Assembly: GCA_900315345.1 (NCBI GenBank)
Contig: OMYP01000015.1
Span: 1 to 49,154 of the forward strand
Length of the DNA: 49,154 nt
Origin: an uncultured Selenomonadales bacterium
GTDB taxonomy: Bacteria > Bacillota > Negativicutes > Acidaminococcales > Acidaminococcaceae
Direction of reading: 5' to 3'
Position numbers and translations under genes: made by a program. Shown here piece after piece: positions 17,139 to 26,266 of the stretch. How positions within the stretch are numbered: position 1 is the first letter of the stretch; every line of letters begins with the position of its first letter. The notes under the pieces were generated by a model, which ran no database searches, was not told where the DNA came from, and worked only from the letters and a program-made list of their open reading frames with translations.

Positions 17139-17882
17139 TTGTTGCATTTGTTTGGAGAGTTAATATTTCCCCGGCGCTGTGCTGCATGCCAGGTTGAAAT
17201 TGATTCCGGACTTCTTTGCGATGATTGCAGGAACGGATTAAAAGAAATGCGGGATTTTCCTCCTGTGGACCATTTGGACGGTGGCCTTATCCTGTTTGCC
17301 TATGAAGGTTTTATTAAACAGGCGATCCATAAGGTAAAATTTTTTCATGATAAAAAAATACCGTATCTTTTGGCGGAGGAAGCAGAACTCCTCCTGAATG
17401 AACCCCGGATTCGCGAATCTATGATAAATTTTTTAAAAGGAGCAGGAATTTTATCATATAACACAGAAAATTATAATAAAGAGGAAAACATCTTACGTAG
17501 TCGTTTCGAAAAAGAAATGACGGGACAATGGCTGTGGGGCGGTATACCGACAGATTTAAAACGTCTGCGGGAGCGGGGATTTGATCTGCCAACGCTGCTG
17601 TTTGCAAACCGGGCTTCAGATTTTGGGGGAACCTGGCAGAAAATCCTTTGCCGTACCAGGACAACTTTGCCAATGTACGGCCTTGGCCCGGAGGAACGAA
17701 GACAGAATTTACAGGAATGTTTTGCAACGGTACGAAATGTTGCTGGAAAGTCTGTTTTACTGGTGGATGATATTTTTACTACAGGGGCGACCTTTTCGGC
17801 AGGAGCCGAAGAACTGAAAAAAGCTGGCGCAGTGACTGTAAAGGGGCTTGCGTTCTGCGGTTCTGTAGAAAATTTGCGTTAG
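17139..17882 (+). CDS. comFC: ComFC family phosphoribosyltransferase-like protein
   Basis: Late competence protein of the ComF/GntX type; in transformable species it helps handle single-stranded DNA after uptake. The 247 residues have an N-terminal zinc-type pair (CAACQ and CDDC, about 14-30) and a C-terminal PRTase fold with the PRPP motif VLLVDDIFTTGATF. An insertion of about 35 residues in the middle (around 98-132, rich in Asn and Glu) is unusual for the family. The TTG start at 17139 has AGGG about 12 nt upstream; an adjacent TTG at 17142 is equally possible. No comFA is adjacent. Confidence 0.88.
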   Translation: MLHLFGELIFPRRCAACQVEIDSGLLCDDCRNGLKEMRDFPPVDHLDGGLILFAYEGFIKQAIHKVKFFHDKKIPYLLAEEAELLLNEPRIRESMINFLKGAGILSYNTENYNKEENILRSRFEKEMTGQWLWGGIPTDLKRLRERGFDLPTLLFANRASDFGGTWQKILCRTRTTLPMYGLGPEERRQNLQECFATVRNVAGKSVLLVDDIFTTGATFSAGAEELKKAGAVTVKGLAFCGSVENLR

Positions 17883-17935
17883 ATATCAAACAGGGAATCC
17901 TAATAATTCAATATCAGGCTTGGGAGGGAGAATGA

Positions 17936-19378
17936 ATGAACTTGACAGGAAGTTTGGGAATTGACGGAGGCTTCCGCTTCCAGTATCAGAACCTTATGGG
18001 GGAGGAAAAGATTACCGGAGACGATCTGGAGGCTTTGCGCCCAGCTATGGAACAGGCGGCAAATGCGGTGAGAGTAATGCGCAGGGAAGGATTTTCCAAG
18101 GCGCATCTTTCAAAAGACGGCACGCCGGAACACGTATATTTTCCGCGGCAAGCCTATTTGGAAGAGGGAAATCCGAATGATGAAGCTTCTATACAGCGGT
18201 TGGAAGAGCTGGGGGAAAAATGGAAAGACTCGGTGGATGCCGCTGTATTTATCGGTATAGGCGGTTCGTATCTGGGAGATAAGGTGGTTTTTGATCTTGC
18301 ATCGAAACCTTATTGGAACCAGTTGCCCAAAACAGAACGGAACGGATACCCGCAGATTTATTTTGCCGGAAATAATGTTGATGGAACAGCGTTGCAGGGA
18401 TTGATACGGCATCTGGCCCTGCAGGCCCGGCATGTAAAACGCCCGTTGCATATCCAGCTGGTTCCTATTTCCAAGTCGGGGACTACTATGGAGCCCCTGA
18501 CTAGTTTTGCGGCCCTGATCAGTTACATGCGGGCCCATCCGGAGTGGTTCTCGGTAGATGTAACGGCGGTAACAGGACTGGATGAAAAGGAATCCCTGTT
18601 GTATCGCCTCGCATTGGAAAACAACTGGCCTGCCTTCGGTATCCCGGAAGGAATCGGGGGACGTTTCTGTATACTAAGTAATCCCGGCCTGTTGATGTGT
18701 GCCGCACTGGGATATGATATACGTTCCCTGTTGGAAGGCGCAAGGGAAATGTCGGAATTATGTCTTACAACGGAAGGAGCGGATAATCCGGCCCTTCTCA
18801 ATGCTTCCCTGAAATACCTGGCAGCGGAAAAACTGGGCGCAGATATTGAAGTGCTGATGGGTTACGGGGATGCCCTCCAGTGTCTGGGGGCATGGTATGT
18901 ACAACTGCTGGCAGAGTCTCTGGGAAAACGCCTTGATCGTAATGGGAATACTGCATTTTATGGAAGGACACCAATTGTCGCTGTAGGGACTACGGATATG
19001 CATTCCATGACCCAGCAGCATCAGGACGGAAAACGAAACAAGGTTATCCAGTTCCTGGAAATAGAAAAACCGGCAATTCCTTTAGTTGTCGATAACCCGT
19101 TCCCGCAGGAAAAAGCTTTTGGCTTATATGCGGGAAAAGAAATGGATGTCCTGCTGAAAGCTGCCCTGACGGCTAATGAAACCGCCCTCACGGAAGACGG
19201 CCGGCTGAACGCGAGGTATGTACTTCCCGAACTGGCACCCCGGTATATTGGACAGCTGCTTATGTTCTTAATGTACAGTATTGCTTACGAAGGGGAACTG
19301 GCTGACGTAGATGCTTACGACCAGCCTGGAGTGGAAGCCTATAAACGTATTATGAAAGCGGAACTGGCAAAGGCATGA
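17936..19378 (+). CDS. pgi: Glucose-6-phosphate isomerase
   Basis: Cytoplasmic interconversion of glucose-6-phosphate and fructose-6-phosphate in glycolysis/gluconeogenesis. The 480-residue protein has the sugar-phosphate segments IGIGGSYLGDKVV (about 102-114) and SKSGTTMEPL (about 183), followed by GGRFCILSNPGL and, near 360, HSMTQQHQDGKRNK. It is shorter than the 550-residue proteobacterial form and fits the Bacillota type. Of ATG codons at 17932 and 17936 only the second is in frame, with GGGAGG 8 nt upstream. The gene follows comFC by 53 bp, possibly as an operon end, and is closed by a terminator. Confidence 0.95.
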   Translation: MNLTGSLGIDGGFRFQYQNLMGEEKITGDDLEALRPAMEQAANAVRVMRREGFSKAHLSKDGTPEHVYFPRQAYLEEGNPNDEASIQRLEELGEKWKDSVDAAVFIGIGGSYLGDKVVFDLASKPYWNQLPKTERNGYPQIYFAGNNVDGTALQGLIRHLALQARHVKRPLHIQLVPISKSGTTMEPLTSFAALISYMRAHPEWFSVDVTAVTGLDEKESLLYRLALENNWPAFGIPEGIGGRFCILSNPGLLMCAALGYDIRSLLEGAREMSELCLTTEGADNPALLNASLKYLAAEKLGADIEVLMGYGDALQCLGAWYVQLLAESLGKRLDRNGNTAFYGRTPIVAVGTTDMHSMTQQHQDGKRNKVIQFLEIEKPAIPLVVDNPFPQEKAFGLYAGKEMDVLLKAALTANETALTEDGRLNARYVLPELAPRYIGQLLMFLMYSIAYEGELADVDAYDQPGVEAYKRIMKAELAKA

Positions 19379-19434
19379 CAAAGTGGCCTCAAGCCCCGTT
19401 TCGTTTTAATCAATCTGCAGACTATATGGATTTT

Positions 19435-19489
19435 AAAAGGTTCCCTGCTGGCAGCGAAAATGCTGCTTCTTCAGGGAGCCTTTTATTTT
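19435..19489 (+). terminator. Rho-independent terminator after pgi
   Basis: AAAAGGTTCCCTG (19435-19447) pairs with CAGGGAGCCTTTT (19472-19484), with GCAGC/GCTGC as an inner stem. TTTTATTTT follows the fold. Confidence 0.85.
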
Positions 19490-19547
19490 GTGGAAACTTT
19501 TTTCCTTTTGCCAATATGTGAAATTTGTGAAATTATGATTGAAGTAC

Positions 19548-19576
19548 TTGCATAAAGTCAAAAAGTCAAATATAAT
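19548..19576 (+). promoter_or_regulatory. ctsR promoter with CtsR-like direct repeat
   Basis: TTGCAT (19548-19553) and TATAAT (19571-19576) are 17 bp apart. The spacer contains two copies of AGTCAAA (19556-19562 and 19564-19570). This heptad matches the CtsR half-site, but copies start 8 bp apart, not the classical 10. Two TGTGAAA copies lie just upstream (19517-19532). Autoregulation of ctsR is expected. The leader from about 19583 to 19715 has no gene. Confidence 0.65.
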
Positions 19577-19715
19577 ATATACAATTCGGGACTCATAAAT
19601 GAATGTTGTGTTTCTTAAAGCTATTAGCGGTATTGCAAAATTTTTGGAATTTCGGCGGCGGTTCCATCAATTAAAAATTTTATTTCTGAAGTGATGACAG
19701 AAAGTGGGAATAATT

Positions 19716-20123
19716 ATGAAAAATATGGCTGACGCAATTGAAAGTTTTATTATTGGGCAGTTGCTTGCAGACAGACAAAATGCAGTGCTCGTGCAACGGA
19801 ATGAGCTGGCGGACCGGCTATCCTGCGCACCGTCGCAGATAAGCTATGTACTGAGCACGCGTTTTACACCTGAAAGAGGTTATTTGGTAGAGTCACGGCG
19901 GGGAAGCGGCGGATTCATCAGAATCGTAAGGATTCTTCCGGTAGAAGACCAGCGGCAGGAGCCGGCGGTGGAAGAACTTTTGCAGTACTGGCATAAAAAC
20001 CGTATGCTGACAGACCGGGAGTATGAACTGTTGCATTATTTAATGGGAATTATGGACATATCGGAAAGGGAAAAGCACCAGATCCTGAGACAGGCTGTCA
20101 AACGGATGGTCGAGGCGGGATAA
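19716..20123 (+). CDS. ctsR: CtsR class III heat-shock repressor
   Basis: Transcriptional repressor of clp and other stress genes. The 135-residue protein has the winged-helix N domain (LADRLSCAPSQISYVLSTRF) and the glycine-rich wing RRGSGGFIRI, which in Bacillus CtsR senses heat and carries the arginine targeted by McsB. The C-terminal domain is short but complete (LLHYLMGIMDISEREKHQILRQ). The start at 19716 (MKNMADAIES) aligns with the family; GGGA lies 6 nt before. Downstream is the Clp gene directly, without mcsA and mcsB. Confidence 0.93.
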   Translation: MKNMADAIESFIIGQLLADRQNAVLVQRNELADRLSCAPSQISYVLSTRFTPERGYLVESRRGSGGFIRIVRILPVEDQRQEPAVEELLQYWHKNRMLTDREYELLHYLMGIMDISEREKHQILRQAVKRMVEAG

Positions 20124-20171
20124 GTGTGGCTGATGGCCGGAAAACAAAATTTTCTGGCAGGGAGGACCAAT

Positions 20172-22736
20172 ATGCTGTGTGAACATTGTGGTAAAAGAGA
20201 AGCCACGGTCAACGTAATATGCGTTGTAAATAATACAAAGGTAAGTAAATGGCTTTGCGAGTCCTGCGCGAAAGAGTTTGCGGCAGAAGGGATACTGTCC
20301 GGGCAGCAGGGTGGAGGAGCCCACAATATCTTGGAGGAAATATTCAAACCGTTGCGCAGGCTTGCCGAGCATAGTTATGAAGAAACTTATGGACAAAAGG
20401 ATCATTTTTATACAGATATGGGAGAAAGGATACTGGCAACGGCACGGCGGACAGCTGCCCGGCGGCAACAGGAAGAGACAGGAACGGAACATATTCTGTG
20501 GGCCATGCTGCAGGAACCGGAAAGTCAGGCAGCCCATTTGTTACTGAATTGTGGGGTAGATAAATATACACTGTTGGGGGAACTGGAAACATGGATGGGA
20601 AAAACCGTGGAGGGAGCCAATCCTGTAGCTTATACAAATGAAGCATCCCGGGCCCTGGAATATGCGAAATCCTTTTCGGATTCAGACGGATTGTACCTTA
20701 CCGGATCCGGACATCTTCTGTTAGGCCTTCTGGCAGAAGAAGGTTGTGTGGCATCGCGGGTACTGGCACGTTTTAATATCAGCATGGAACGTGTCCAGAG
20801 CATGATGCACGAAGAATTTATCCGGACACGTGCTCTGCCGGAGAATAATAAGTTTAAATCCCAGGCAAAGAAAGAAAAAGCCGAAACGGAATTACGAAAG
20901 GCATTGAAGCTTCTGAAGGGGTTCGGCAGGAATTTGAATGAGCTGGCGGAACAGGGAAAACTTGACCCGGTACTGGGGAGGGAAAAAGAGCTGGAGCATG
21001 TGATGCGGATCTTGTGCCGCCGAACTAAAAATAATCCGGTCCTGATAGGGGAATCGGGTGTTGGGAAAACTGCAGTGGCAGAAGGGCTGGCTCAGCAGAT
21101 AGCCAATAAGTCGGTTCCGGAATTTCTGGCAGACAAGATCATTTTTTCGCTGGAATTAGGTTATGTTGTAGCAGGTGCAAAATACCGGGGTGAACTGGAA
21201 GAACGCCTTCGCAATATTATTGAAGCTGTTAAGCGCTGCCCGCGCATCATATTATTCATGGATGAATTGCAGATGCTGATGAACGGTGGAGACGGTTCCA
21301 TGAACATCGGGAACATCATAAAGCCTGCGCTTGCCAGAGGGGAACTCCATGTTATCGGTGCTACCACCCTGGAAGATTATCGGAAAAGTGTGGAAAAGGA
21401 TGCAGCATTGGAACGGCGCTTCCAGCCAGTACGGGTAGATGCACCCGATGCCGATACGGCTCTTCGAATTTTAAAGCATTTATGCGGGCGTTACGAAGCT
21501 TATCATCATGTACGTGTGACCGAAGAAGCCCTGGAAGTAGCGGTGAGACTGTCAGACCGCTATCTGCCAGACAGGAACCTGCCGGATAAGGCAATTGATA
21601 TTTTGGACGAAGCCTGTGCGTCTGTACGGCTGCACAGCATCAGGGATTACTCGGGACAGATGGGGGATCCGGTGGTTGATGCGGATACCGTGCGGCTTAT
21701 CGTTTCACATTGGACCAATATTCCACTGACGCGGCTGGATGCAGCGGAATCTGGCAACTTGCTGCAACTGGAAAAGGCATTGCATGAGCGTATTGTAGGA
21801 CAGAATGACGCTGTAAAAGCAGTGGCGCAGGCTGTTAGACGGGCCAGGGCGGGCCTGAAAGACCCCCATCGTCCTGCCGGATCATTCCTGTTCCTTGGAC
21901 CTACAGGAGTAGGAAAGACAGAGCTGGCCAAAGCATTGGCTGAAAACTTGTTTGGGGATGAAAGGGCTCTCATACGGTTTGATATGAGCGAATATATGGA
22001 AAAGCATACTGCATCCCGTTTAGTGGGGGCGCCTCCCGGTTATGTGGGATATGAAGAAGGGGGCAGGCTAACTTCTGCCGTAAAGCATCGTCCCTATTCT
22101 GTTATTTTACTGGACGAAATTGAAAAAGCGCATCCTGATATTTTTAACCTGTTGCTGCAGATTATGGAAGACGGCCGCCTGACAGACGGACAGGGGGTTA
22201 CAGTGGATTTTCGAAACTGCGTCATACTGATGACCAGCAATGCCTGCGCGGAACTGATGAGCGACAGGCACAGCCTTGGGTTTGCGGCTACTGCGGGGGA
22301 TGCGCTGGCAAATCAAAAGCAGAATGTTTTGCAGGGAATAAAGGACATTTTCCGCCCGGAATTTTTAAACCGTCTGGATGAAATGATCGTTTTTGATCCG
22401 TTAGGGAAGAAAGAGCTGTCACAAATTGTTGACAAGATGCTGGATGATTTGCAGATACGTCTGAAGGATACCGGAATGCGGCTGCGGGTTACCCCGGCTG
22501 CCCGGGACAAACTGTTGCAGGAAGGGATGGATCCCCGTTATGGTGCCCGACCGTTGCGAAGGGCGCTGCAAAAAGAGATTGAAGATGAACTGGCAGATTT
22601 ATATCTGGAACAGACTTTTACTGACGGAGATGAGATTCTGATTGATGTAATAGGCGGTGAGTTCAGTTTTTCGCGCTTGAAAGAGGCACAACCGGAGGAT
22701 TTAGTACCTATACAGGGGGGACAAAACCGTGTCTAA
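20172..22736 (+). CDS. clpC: ClpC-like ATPase with McsA/ClpE-type zinc finger and no middle domain
   Basis: AAA+ unfoldase expected to feed ClpP. Order in 854 residues: zinc finger with C3-x2-C6 and C29-x2-C32 plus an HNILEEIF segment, both like the start of McsA; double Clp_N domain (about 75-215); AAA1 with GESGVGKT 293-300 and FMDE near 362-365; AAA2 with GPTGVGKT 576-583; and a ClpP-docking LGF at 702-704. Between AAA1 and AAA2 only about 20 residues separate LDEACASVR from VDADTV, where ClpC has a UVR/coiled-coil middle domain of about 45 more residues. ClpE has the finger but normally no Clp_N. The ATG at 20172 has GGAGG 6 nt before; the frame opens earlier at GTG 20124 without support. 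Confidence 0.9.
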   Translation: MLCEHCGKREATVNVICVVNNTKVSKWLCESCAKEFAAEGILSGQQGGGAHNILEEIFKPLRRLAEHSYEETYGQKDHFYTDMGERILATARRTAARRQQEETGTEHILWAMLQEPESQAAHLLLNCGVDKYTLLGELETWMGKTVEGANPVAYTNEASRALEYAKSFSDSDGLYLTGSGHLLLGLLAEEGCVASRVLARFNISMERVQSMMHEEFIRTRALPENNKFKSQAKKEKAETELRKALKLLKGFGRNLNELAEQGKLDPVLGREKELEHVMRILCRRTKNNPVLIGESGVGKTAVAEGLAQQIANKSVPEFLADKIIFSLELGYVVAGAKYRGELEERLRNIIEAVKRCPRIILFMDELQMLMNGGDGSMNIGNIIKPALARGELHVIGATTLEDYRKSVEKDAALERRFQPVRVDAPDADTALRILKHLCGRYEAYHHVRVTEEALEVAVRLSDRYLPDRNLPDKAIDILDEACASVRLHSIRDYSGQMGDPVVDADTVRLIVSHWTNIPLTRLDAAESGNLLQLEKALHERIVGQNDAVKAVAQAVRRARAGLKDPHRPAGSFLFLGPTGVGKTELAKALAENLFGDERALIRFDMSEYMEKHTASRLVGAPPGYVGYEEGGRLTSAVKHRPYSVILLDEIEKAHPDIFNLLLQIMEDGRLTDGQGVTVDFRNCVILMTSNACAELMSDRHSLGFAATAGDALANQKQNVLQGIKDIFRPEFLNRLDEMIVFDPLGKKELSQIVDKMLDDLQIRLKDTGMRLRVTPAARDKLLQEGMDPRYGARPLRRALQKEIEDELADLYLEQTFTDGDEILIDVIGGEFSFSRLKEAQPEDLVPIQGGQNRV

Positions 22737-24093
22737 GGCAAAAAGCAAAGTCAGCTACATATGCCAGAATTGCGGGTACGTAACGGCTTCCTGGCTGGGT
22801 AAGTGCCCGGAATGCGGCAGCTGGAATTCTCTGACGGAACAGTTGGAAGTCCAAAATAAGGACCAGGGCTTTCTTGGATTGGACGAGTCGGCAAAACCCA
22901 GGACCATCAGCAGTCTTGCAGCGAAACCTGTCCGCCGCCTTGAGACGGGAATAAATGAATTTGACAGGGTGCTTGGCGGTGGTATCGTGCCCGGGAGCAT
23001 TGTCCTGCTGAGCGGTGATCCGGGGATTGGGAAATCAACCATCCTGCTGGATGCGGCTATGAGGTTCAGCCAGAAACAGGTTAAAGTTTTATATGTGTCC
23101 GGAGAGGAGTCAGAAGAGCAGACGGCAATGAGGGCCGGGCGGTTGGGAAAATGTACAGACCGTCTTTTGGTCATGACTGCGTCTGAAATCAGTAACATAC
23201 TTTTACAAGCTGAAAAAGAGAAACCTGAAATACTGGTTATTGATTCTATCCAGACGATGTATACCAAAGATATCGAAACGGCCTCCGGCAGTGTAGGTCA
23301 GGTTCGGGAATGCACTGCCCGTCTGTTGAAATATTCTAAAATCTCAGGAACTGCCGTGTTACTTATAGGGCATATGACAAAAGACGGAAATATAGCCGGG
23401 CCTCGTTTACTGGAACACATGGTGGATGTTGTTCTCCGGTTTGAGGGTGACCGGAGTTATTCGTTCCGTGTATTGCGTGCATTAAAAAACAGGTTTGGTT
23501 CCACGGAAGAGTGCGGGATTTTTTCTATGGAGCAGGGAGGGCTTACAGAGGTAGCCAATCCTTCGGGCCTTTTTTTGGAGAACAGGGAAAATGAGGTATC
23601 CGGCGCCGTAGTAGGCGGATGCATGGAAGGAAATCGCCCAATCATGGTCGAATTTCAGGCTCTGGCAGCCCGTACTCCTTATGGCATGCCCCGGAGGACA
23701 GCCGTAGGATTTGACTACAATCGGGTCAATATGCTGATAGCGGTTCTGGAACGACGGCTGGGATTGGATTTTGGCACATATGACGCATATGTGAATGTCG
23801 TGGGGGGGATCAGGGTAAGTGAACCTGCAGCAGACCTTCCTGTGTTAACGGCCTTGTATTCCAGTTATCGAAATCTTCCTGTGCCTGCAGATATACTGAT
23901 TTTTGGCGAAATCGGTCTGACTGGTGAAATCAGGCGGGTTGCGGCAATGGAACGCCGGATATTGGATGCGGAAAAGCTGGGCTTCCGGCGTTTCATTGTT
24001 CCTGCCGCCAAGTTTCGTCTTCCGGAAAACTTCAGGGGAGAAATTATACCTGTAAAGACAGTGGAGGAAGCAGTTAATGCATTGTTTGAATAG
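22729..24093 (+). CDS. radA: DNA repair protein RadA/Sms
   Basis: RecA-related ATPase and helicase that promotes branch migration in recombination and natural transformation. The 454 residues contain the N-terminal four-Cys zinc finger (YICQNCGY...CPECGSWN, about 10-30), Walker A GDPGIGKST at 96-104, Walker B ILVIDSIQTM, the RadA signature LKNRFGSTEE, and the C-terminal Lon-like domain (VNVVGGIRVSEPAADLPVL). The GTG start at 22729 overlaps the Clp stop by 8 nt, with AGGGGGG 8 nt upstream, so translation is likely coupled. In Bacillus disA follows; here it is absent and the 274-bp spacer carries two promoters for carD. Confidence 0.96.
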   Translation: MSKAKSKVSYICQNCGYVTASWLGKCPECGSWNSLTEQLEVQNKDQGFLGLDESAKPRTISSLAAKPVRRLETGINEFDRVLGGGIVPGSIVLLSGDPGIGKSTILLDAAMRFSQKQVKVLYVSGEESEEQTAMRAGRLGKCTDRLLVMTASEISNILLQAEKEKPEILVIDSIQTMYTKDIETASGSVGQVRECTARLLKYSKISGTAVLLIGHMTKDGNIAGPRLLEHMVDVVLRFEGDRSYSFRVLRALKNRFGSTEECGIFSMEQGGLTEVANPSGLFLENRENEVSGAVVGGCMEGNRPIMVEFQALAARTPYGMPRRTAVGFDYNRVNMLIAVLERRLGLDFGTYDAYVNVVGGIRVSEPAADLPVLTALYSSYRNLPVPADILIFGEIGLTGEIRRVAAMERRILDAEKLGFRRFIVPAAKFRLPENFRGEIIPVKTVEEAVNALFE

Positions 24094-24225
24094 ACAAACA
24101 GATGTCCGGACTGACTGATAAAACAGCTGTTAAGGTAATATTAAGGACTATCGGAATCGTTTTTTTCTTGTCTTCTATAGAATATTTGCAGTGTAATGGC
24201 TTTTGAAAAAACGGATAAAAATCAG

Positions 24226-24254
24226 TTGACAGTATTAGTACACTGATATATAAT
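24226..24254 (+). promoter_or_regulatory. carD promoter 1 (full consensus)
   Basis: TTGACA at 24226-24231 and TATAAT at 24249-24254 are both perfect, with 17-bp spacing. It lies directly ahead of a second promoter. Confidence 0.8.
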
Positions 24255-24262
24255 AAAAAATT

Positions 24263-24291
24263 TTGACGGACATCAAAAATCATGCTATAAT
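24263..24291 (+). promoter_or_regulatory. carD promoter 2
   Basis: TTGACG at 24263-24268 and TATAAT at 24286-24291 have 17-bp spacing and an upstream TGC giving an extended -10. The start would lie near 24298, about 70 nt before carD. Confidence 0.8.
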
Positions 24292-24367
24292 ATCCATGTA
24301 TTCAATATGCTTTTGTTAGCTAAAATTTTTATAATTTATCCCCGGTATTCTATAGTGGAGGTGTCTG

Positions 24368-24856
24368 ATGTTTTCGGTTGGTGACAAAGTGGTATATCCG
24401 ATGCATGGCGCGGCTAGAGTAGAAGCGATTGAAGAACGGATATATGACGACAAACCAGCTCAATACCTTGTTCTTTCTATGTTTTTAGGAAATATGAAAG
24501 TACGCGTTCCCCTTTGCAATTCAGAAAAGGTCGGCTTGCGCCCCGTTATTCCTAAAAATAAAATGAAAGAAATTCAAAAAGTCTTGAAGACTGAAGTTGT
24601 TAATAACTTGAAAAGCATAACATGGAACCGGCGGTTTACGATATATCTTGATAAAATGAAAACAGGGGACGTACTCGATCTTGCGGAAGTAATCAGTATC
24701 CTGGCAAGGCAGGATAAACAGAAGCGCCTGTCGACCGGAGAACGTCGTCTTTTGGGAAACGCCAGACAGATTTTGGCGAGTGAGATCATGATTGTCAAGG
24801 ACAGCAGTATCGAATCGGCGGAAAAATGGATTGATAAAGCGTTGAATATAGCATGA
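24368..24856 (+). CDS. carD: CarD/CdnL family RNA polymerase-binding regulator
   Basis: Binds the RNA polymerase beta subunit through an N-terminal Tudor-like domain shared with Mfd and stabilises open promoter complexes. The 162-residue protein shows the RNAP-interaction domain (FSVGDKVVYPMHGAARVEAIEE, about 2-60) and the all-helical DNA-binding domain (VLDLAEVISILARQDKQKRLSTGERRLLGNA, about 100-160). The ATG at 24368 has GGAGG 7 nt upstream. It occupies the place where disA lies in Bacillus. It has its own promoters and terminator, so it is a separate unit within the superoperon. Confidence 0.95.
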   Translation: MFSVGDKVVYPMHGAARVEAIEERIYDDKPAQYLVLSMFLGNMKVRVPLCNSEKVGLRPVIPKNKMKEIQKVLKTEVVNNLKSITWNRRFTIYLDKMKTGDVLDLAEVISILARQDKQKRLSTGERRLLGNARQILASEIMIVKDSSIESAEKWIDKALNIA

Positions 24857-24891
24857 GATCAGCTAATTCAACTTTTGGGGAAGAATAGTTT

Positions 24892-24933
24892 TCAGATGTC
24901 GGAATTGTTTCGGGCATCTGAGTTTTTTTTTTT
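24892..24933 (+). terminator. Rho-independent terminator after carD
   Basis: TCAGATGTC (24892-24900) pairs with GGGCATCTGA (24912-24921), followed by eleven T residues. Confidence 0.9.
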
Positions 24934-25063
24934 GAGAAATGTTTTCTAAAAAATGGCGTAATGGTCTGTTACAAAATGAAAATATGTAGTACAATATTAA
25001 AATAAGTATGATGGGTAACTATTATCTCAAACATACTGATATTTTGAAGAAAGGAGGAAAATT

Positions 25064-26266
25064 ATGCTTCGAAGAATACTCACTGTAGTTATAGCTGTGC
25101 TGTTAACTGTAACCGGACTTATACTTATGGAACAGATGCTTCCGAATATTTCATTTTTGCTTGGCTATAACGTCCATTCTAAAGGGCTGTTGGGTTATTC
25201 GTATATTCACTGGCTTTTTGCTATATTAAGTGTCTTGTTTTTCAGCTGGGTCGGCTGGGTCATTACGCCGTTTATAATCAAATATCTTCTTAAATATTCG
25301 GAGCTGGTGGCTTCTGTGCTGGCCAAAGCACCATCTGCGGATATTATTGTGTCCCTCATAGGGGTGCTGATAGGACTGATCTTGGCGAATCTCATTGGCG
25401 CGCCTTTTTCAAGGCTTCCGATTTTCGGCTCATATATCCCCATTGTCTTGAGTATCGTTCTGGCGCTTACCGGGGCTAAAGTGGCGCTTCATAAGAGTAA
25501 GGATATACTGGGATTGTTTTACCGTTCCCGTATGGCAGGAAAAAACGCACCGCCAGTCAATGATGCAACGGATACAGAAATTGTACAGGACGCTGTCGTT
25601 GATACGGTCTCAGTGCCTGGTGAACTGGCGGCATCCAATAAACTTCTGGATACCAGCGTAATTATTGACGGAAGAATCGTCGACATCTTAAAAACCGGTT
25701 TTTTGGAAGGCAATCTGATCGTCCCTCATTTTGTCCTTGATGAACTCCAGCGGCTGTCAGATTCTTCCGACAGCCTTAAGCGGGCAAAAGGACGTCGCGG
25801 GCTGGATCTTATCCATGCCCTCCAGAAAGAGTTTTATCATGTTGTCATAGTTAAAGATTTGGAATATGACATGATACCCGATGTTGATGGGAAGTTGATT
25901 GCTTTAGCAAAAGATACGGACTCTATTATTGTTACGAACGATTTTAATTTGAACAAGGTGGCCTCAATTCAAGGGATCCGGATACTTAATATCAACGATC
26001 TTGCAAACGCAGTAAAACCGGTGGTCATTCCCGGGGAAGAAATGACAGCCTATCTGTTGCGGGAAGGAAAAGAAAGCGGACAGGCTGTGGCCTATCTTCA
26101 GGACGGTACAATGATCGTTGTGGAGGGAGGCCGCAAGTATATCGGCAATAAAATCAGGGTGGCTGTTACTTCGGTATTACAGACTTCTGCCGGGAGGATG
26201 ATTTTTGCCAGGGTTGCCAAAAATCATGACGCCCGTGACGTTATGACCGTTGCGGAGGAAAAATGA
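25064..26266 (+). CDS. Membrane PIN-TRAM domain protein (YacL family)
   Basis: Integral membrane protein with a cytoplasmic PIN-type nuclease-like domain. Four hydrophobic helices (about 5-25, 48-68, 93-112, 124-142) precede the PIN domain, whose first acidic residue is Asp196 in LLDTSVIIDGRI. The later acidic positions lie in VLDELQRL and VTNDFNLNK. A C-terminal TRAM domain (about 325-395: GQAVAYLQDGTMIVVEGG) suggests RNA binding. The biochemical role of the YacL family is poorly defined. AAAGGAGG precedes the ATG by 9 nt. The stop overlaps ispD by 4 nt (ATGA), a conserved neighbour relation. Confidence 0.92.
   Translation: MLRRILTVVIAVLLTVTGLILMEQMLPNISFLLGYNVHSKGLLGYSYIHWLFAILSVLFFSWVGWVITPFIIKYLLKYSELVASVLAKAPSADIIVSLIGVLIGLILANLIGAPFSRLPIFGSYIPIVLSIVLALTGAKVALHKSKDILGLFYRSRMAGKNAPPVNDATDTEIVQDAVVDTVSVPGELAASNKLLDTSVIIDGRIVDILKTGFLEGNLIVPHFVLDELQRLSDSSDSLKRAKGRRGLDLIHALQKEFYHVVIVKDLEYDMIPDVDGKLIALAKDTDSIIVTNDFNLNKVASIQGIRILNINDLANAVKPVVIPGEEMTAYLLREGKESGQAVAYLQDGTMIVVEGGRKYIGNKIRVAVTSVLQTSAGRMIFARVAKNHDARDVMTVAEEK

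Noticed and set aside
20124..20171. Upstream GTG start for the Clp gene
   Set aside because: GTG at 20124 lacks a ribosome site, while ATG 20172 has GGAGG at 6 nt and matches the family start MLCEHCG.
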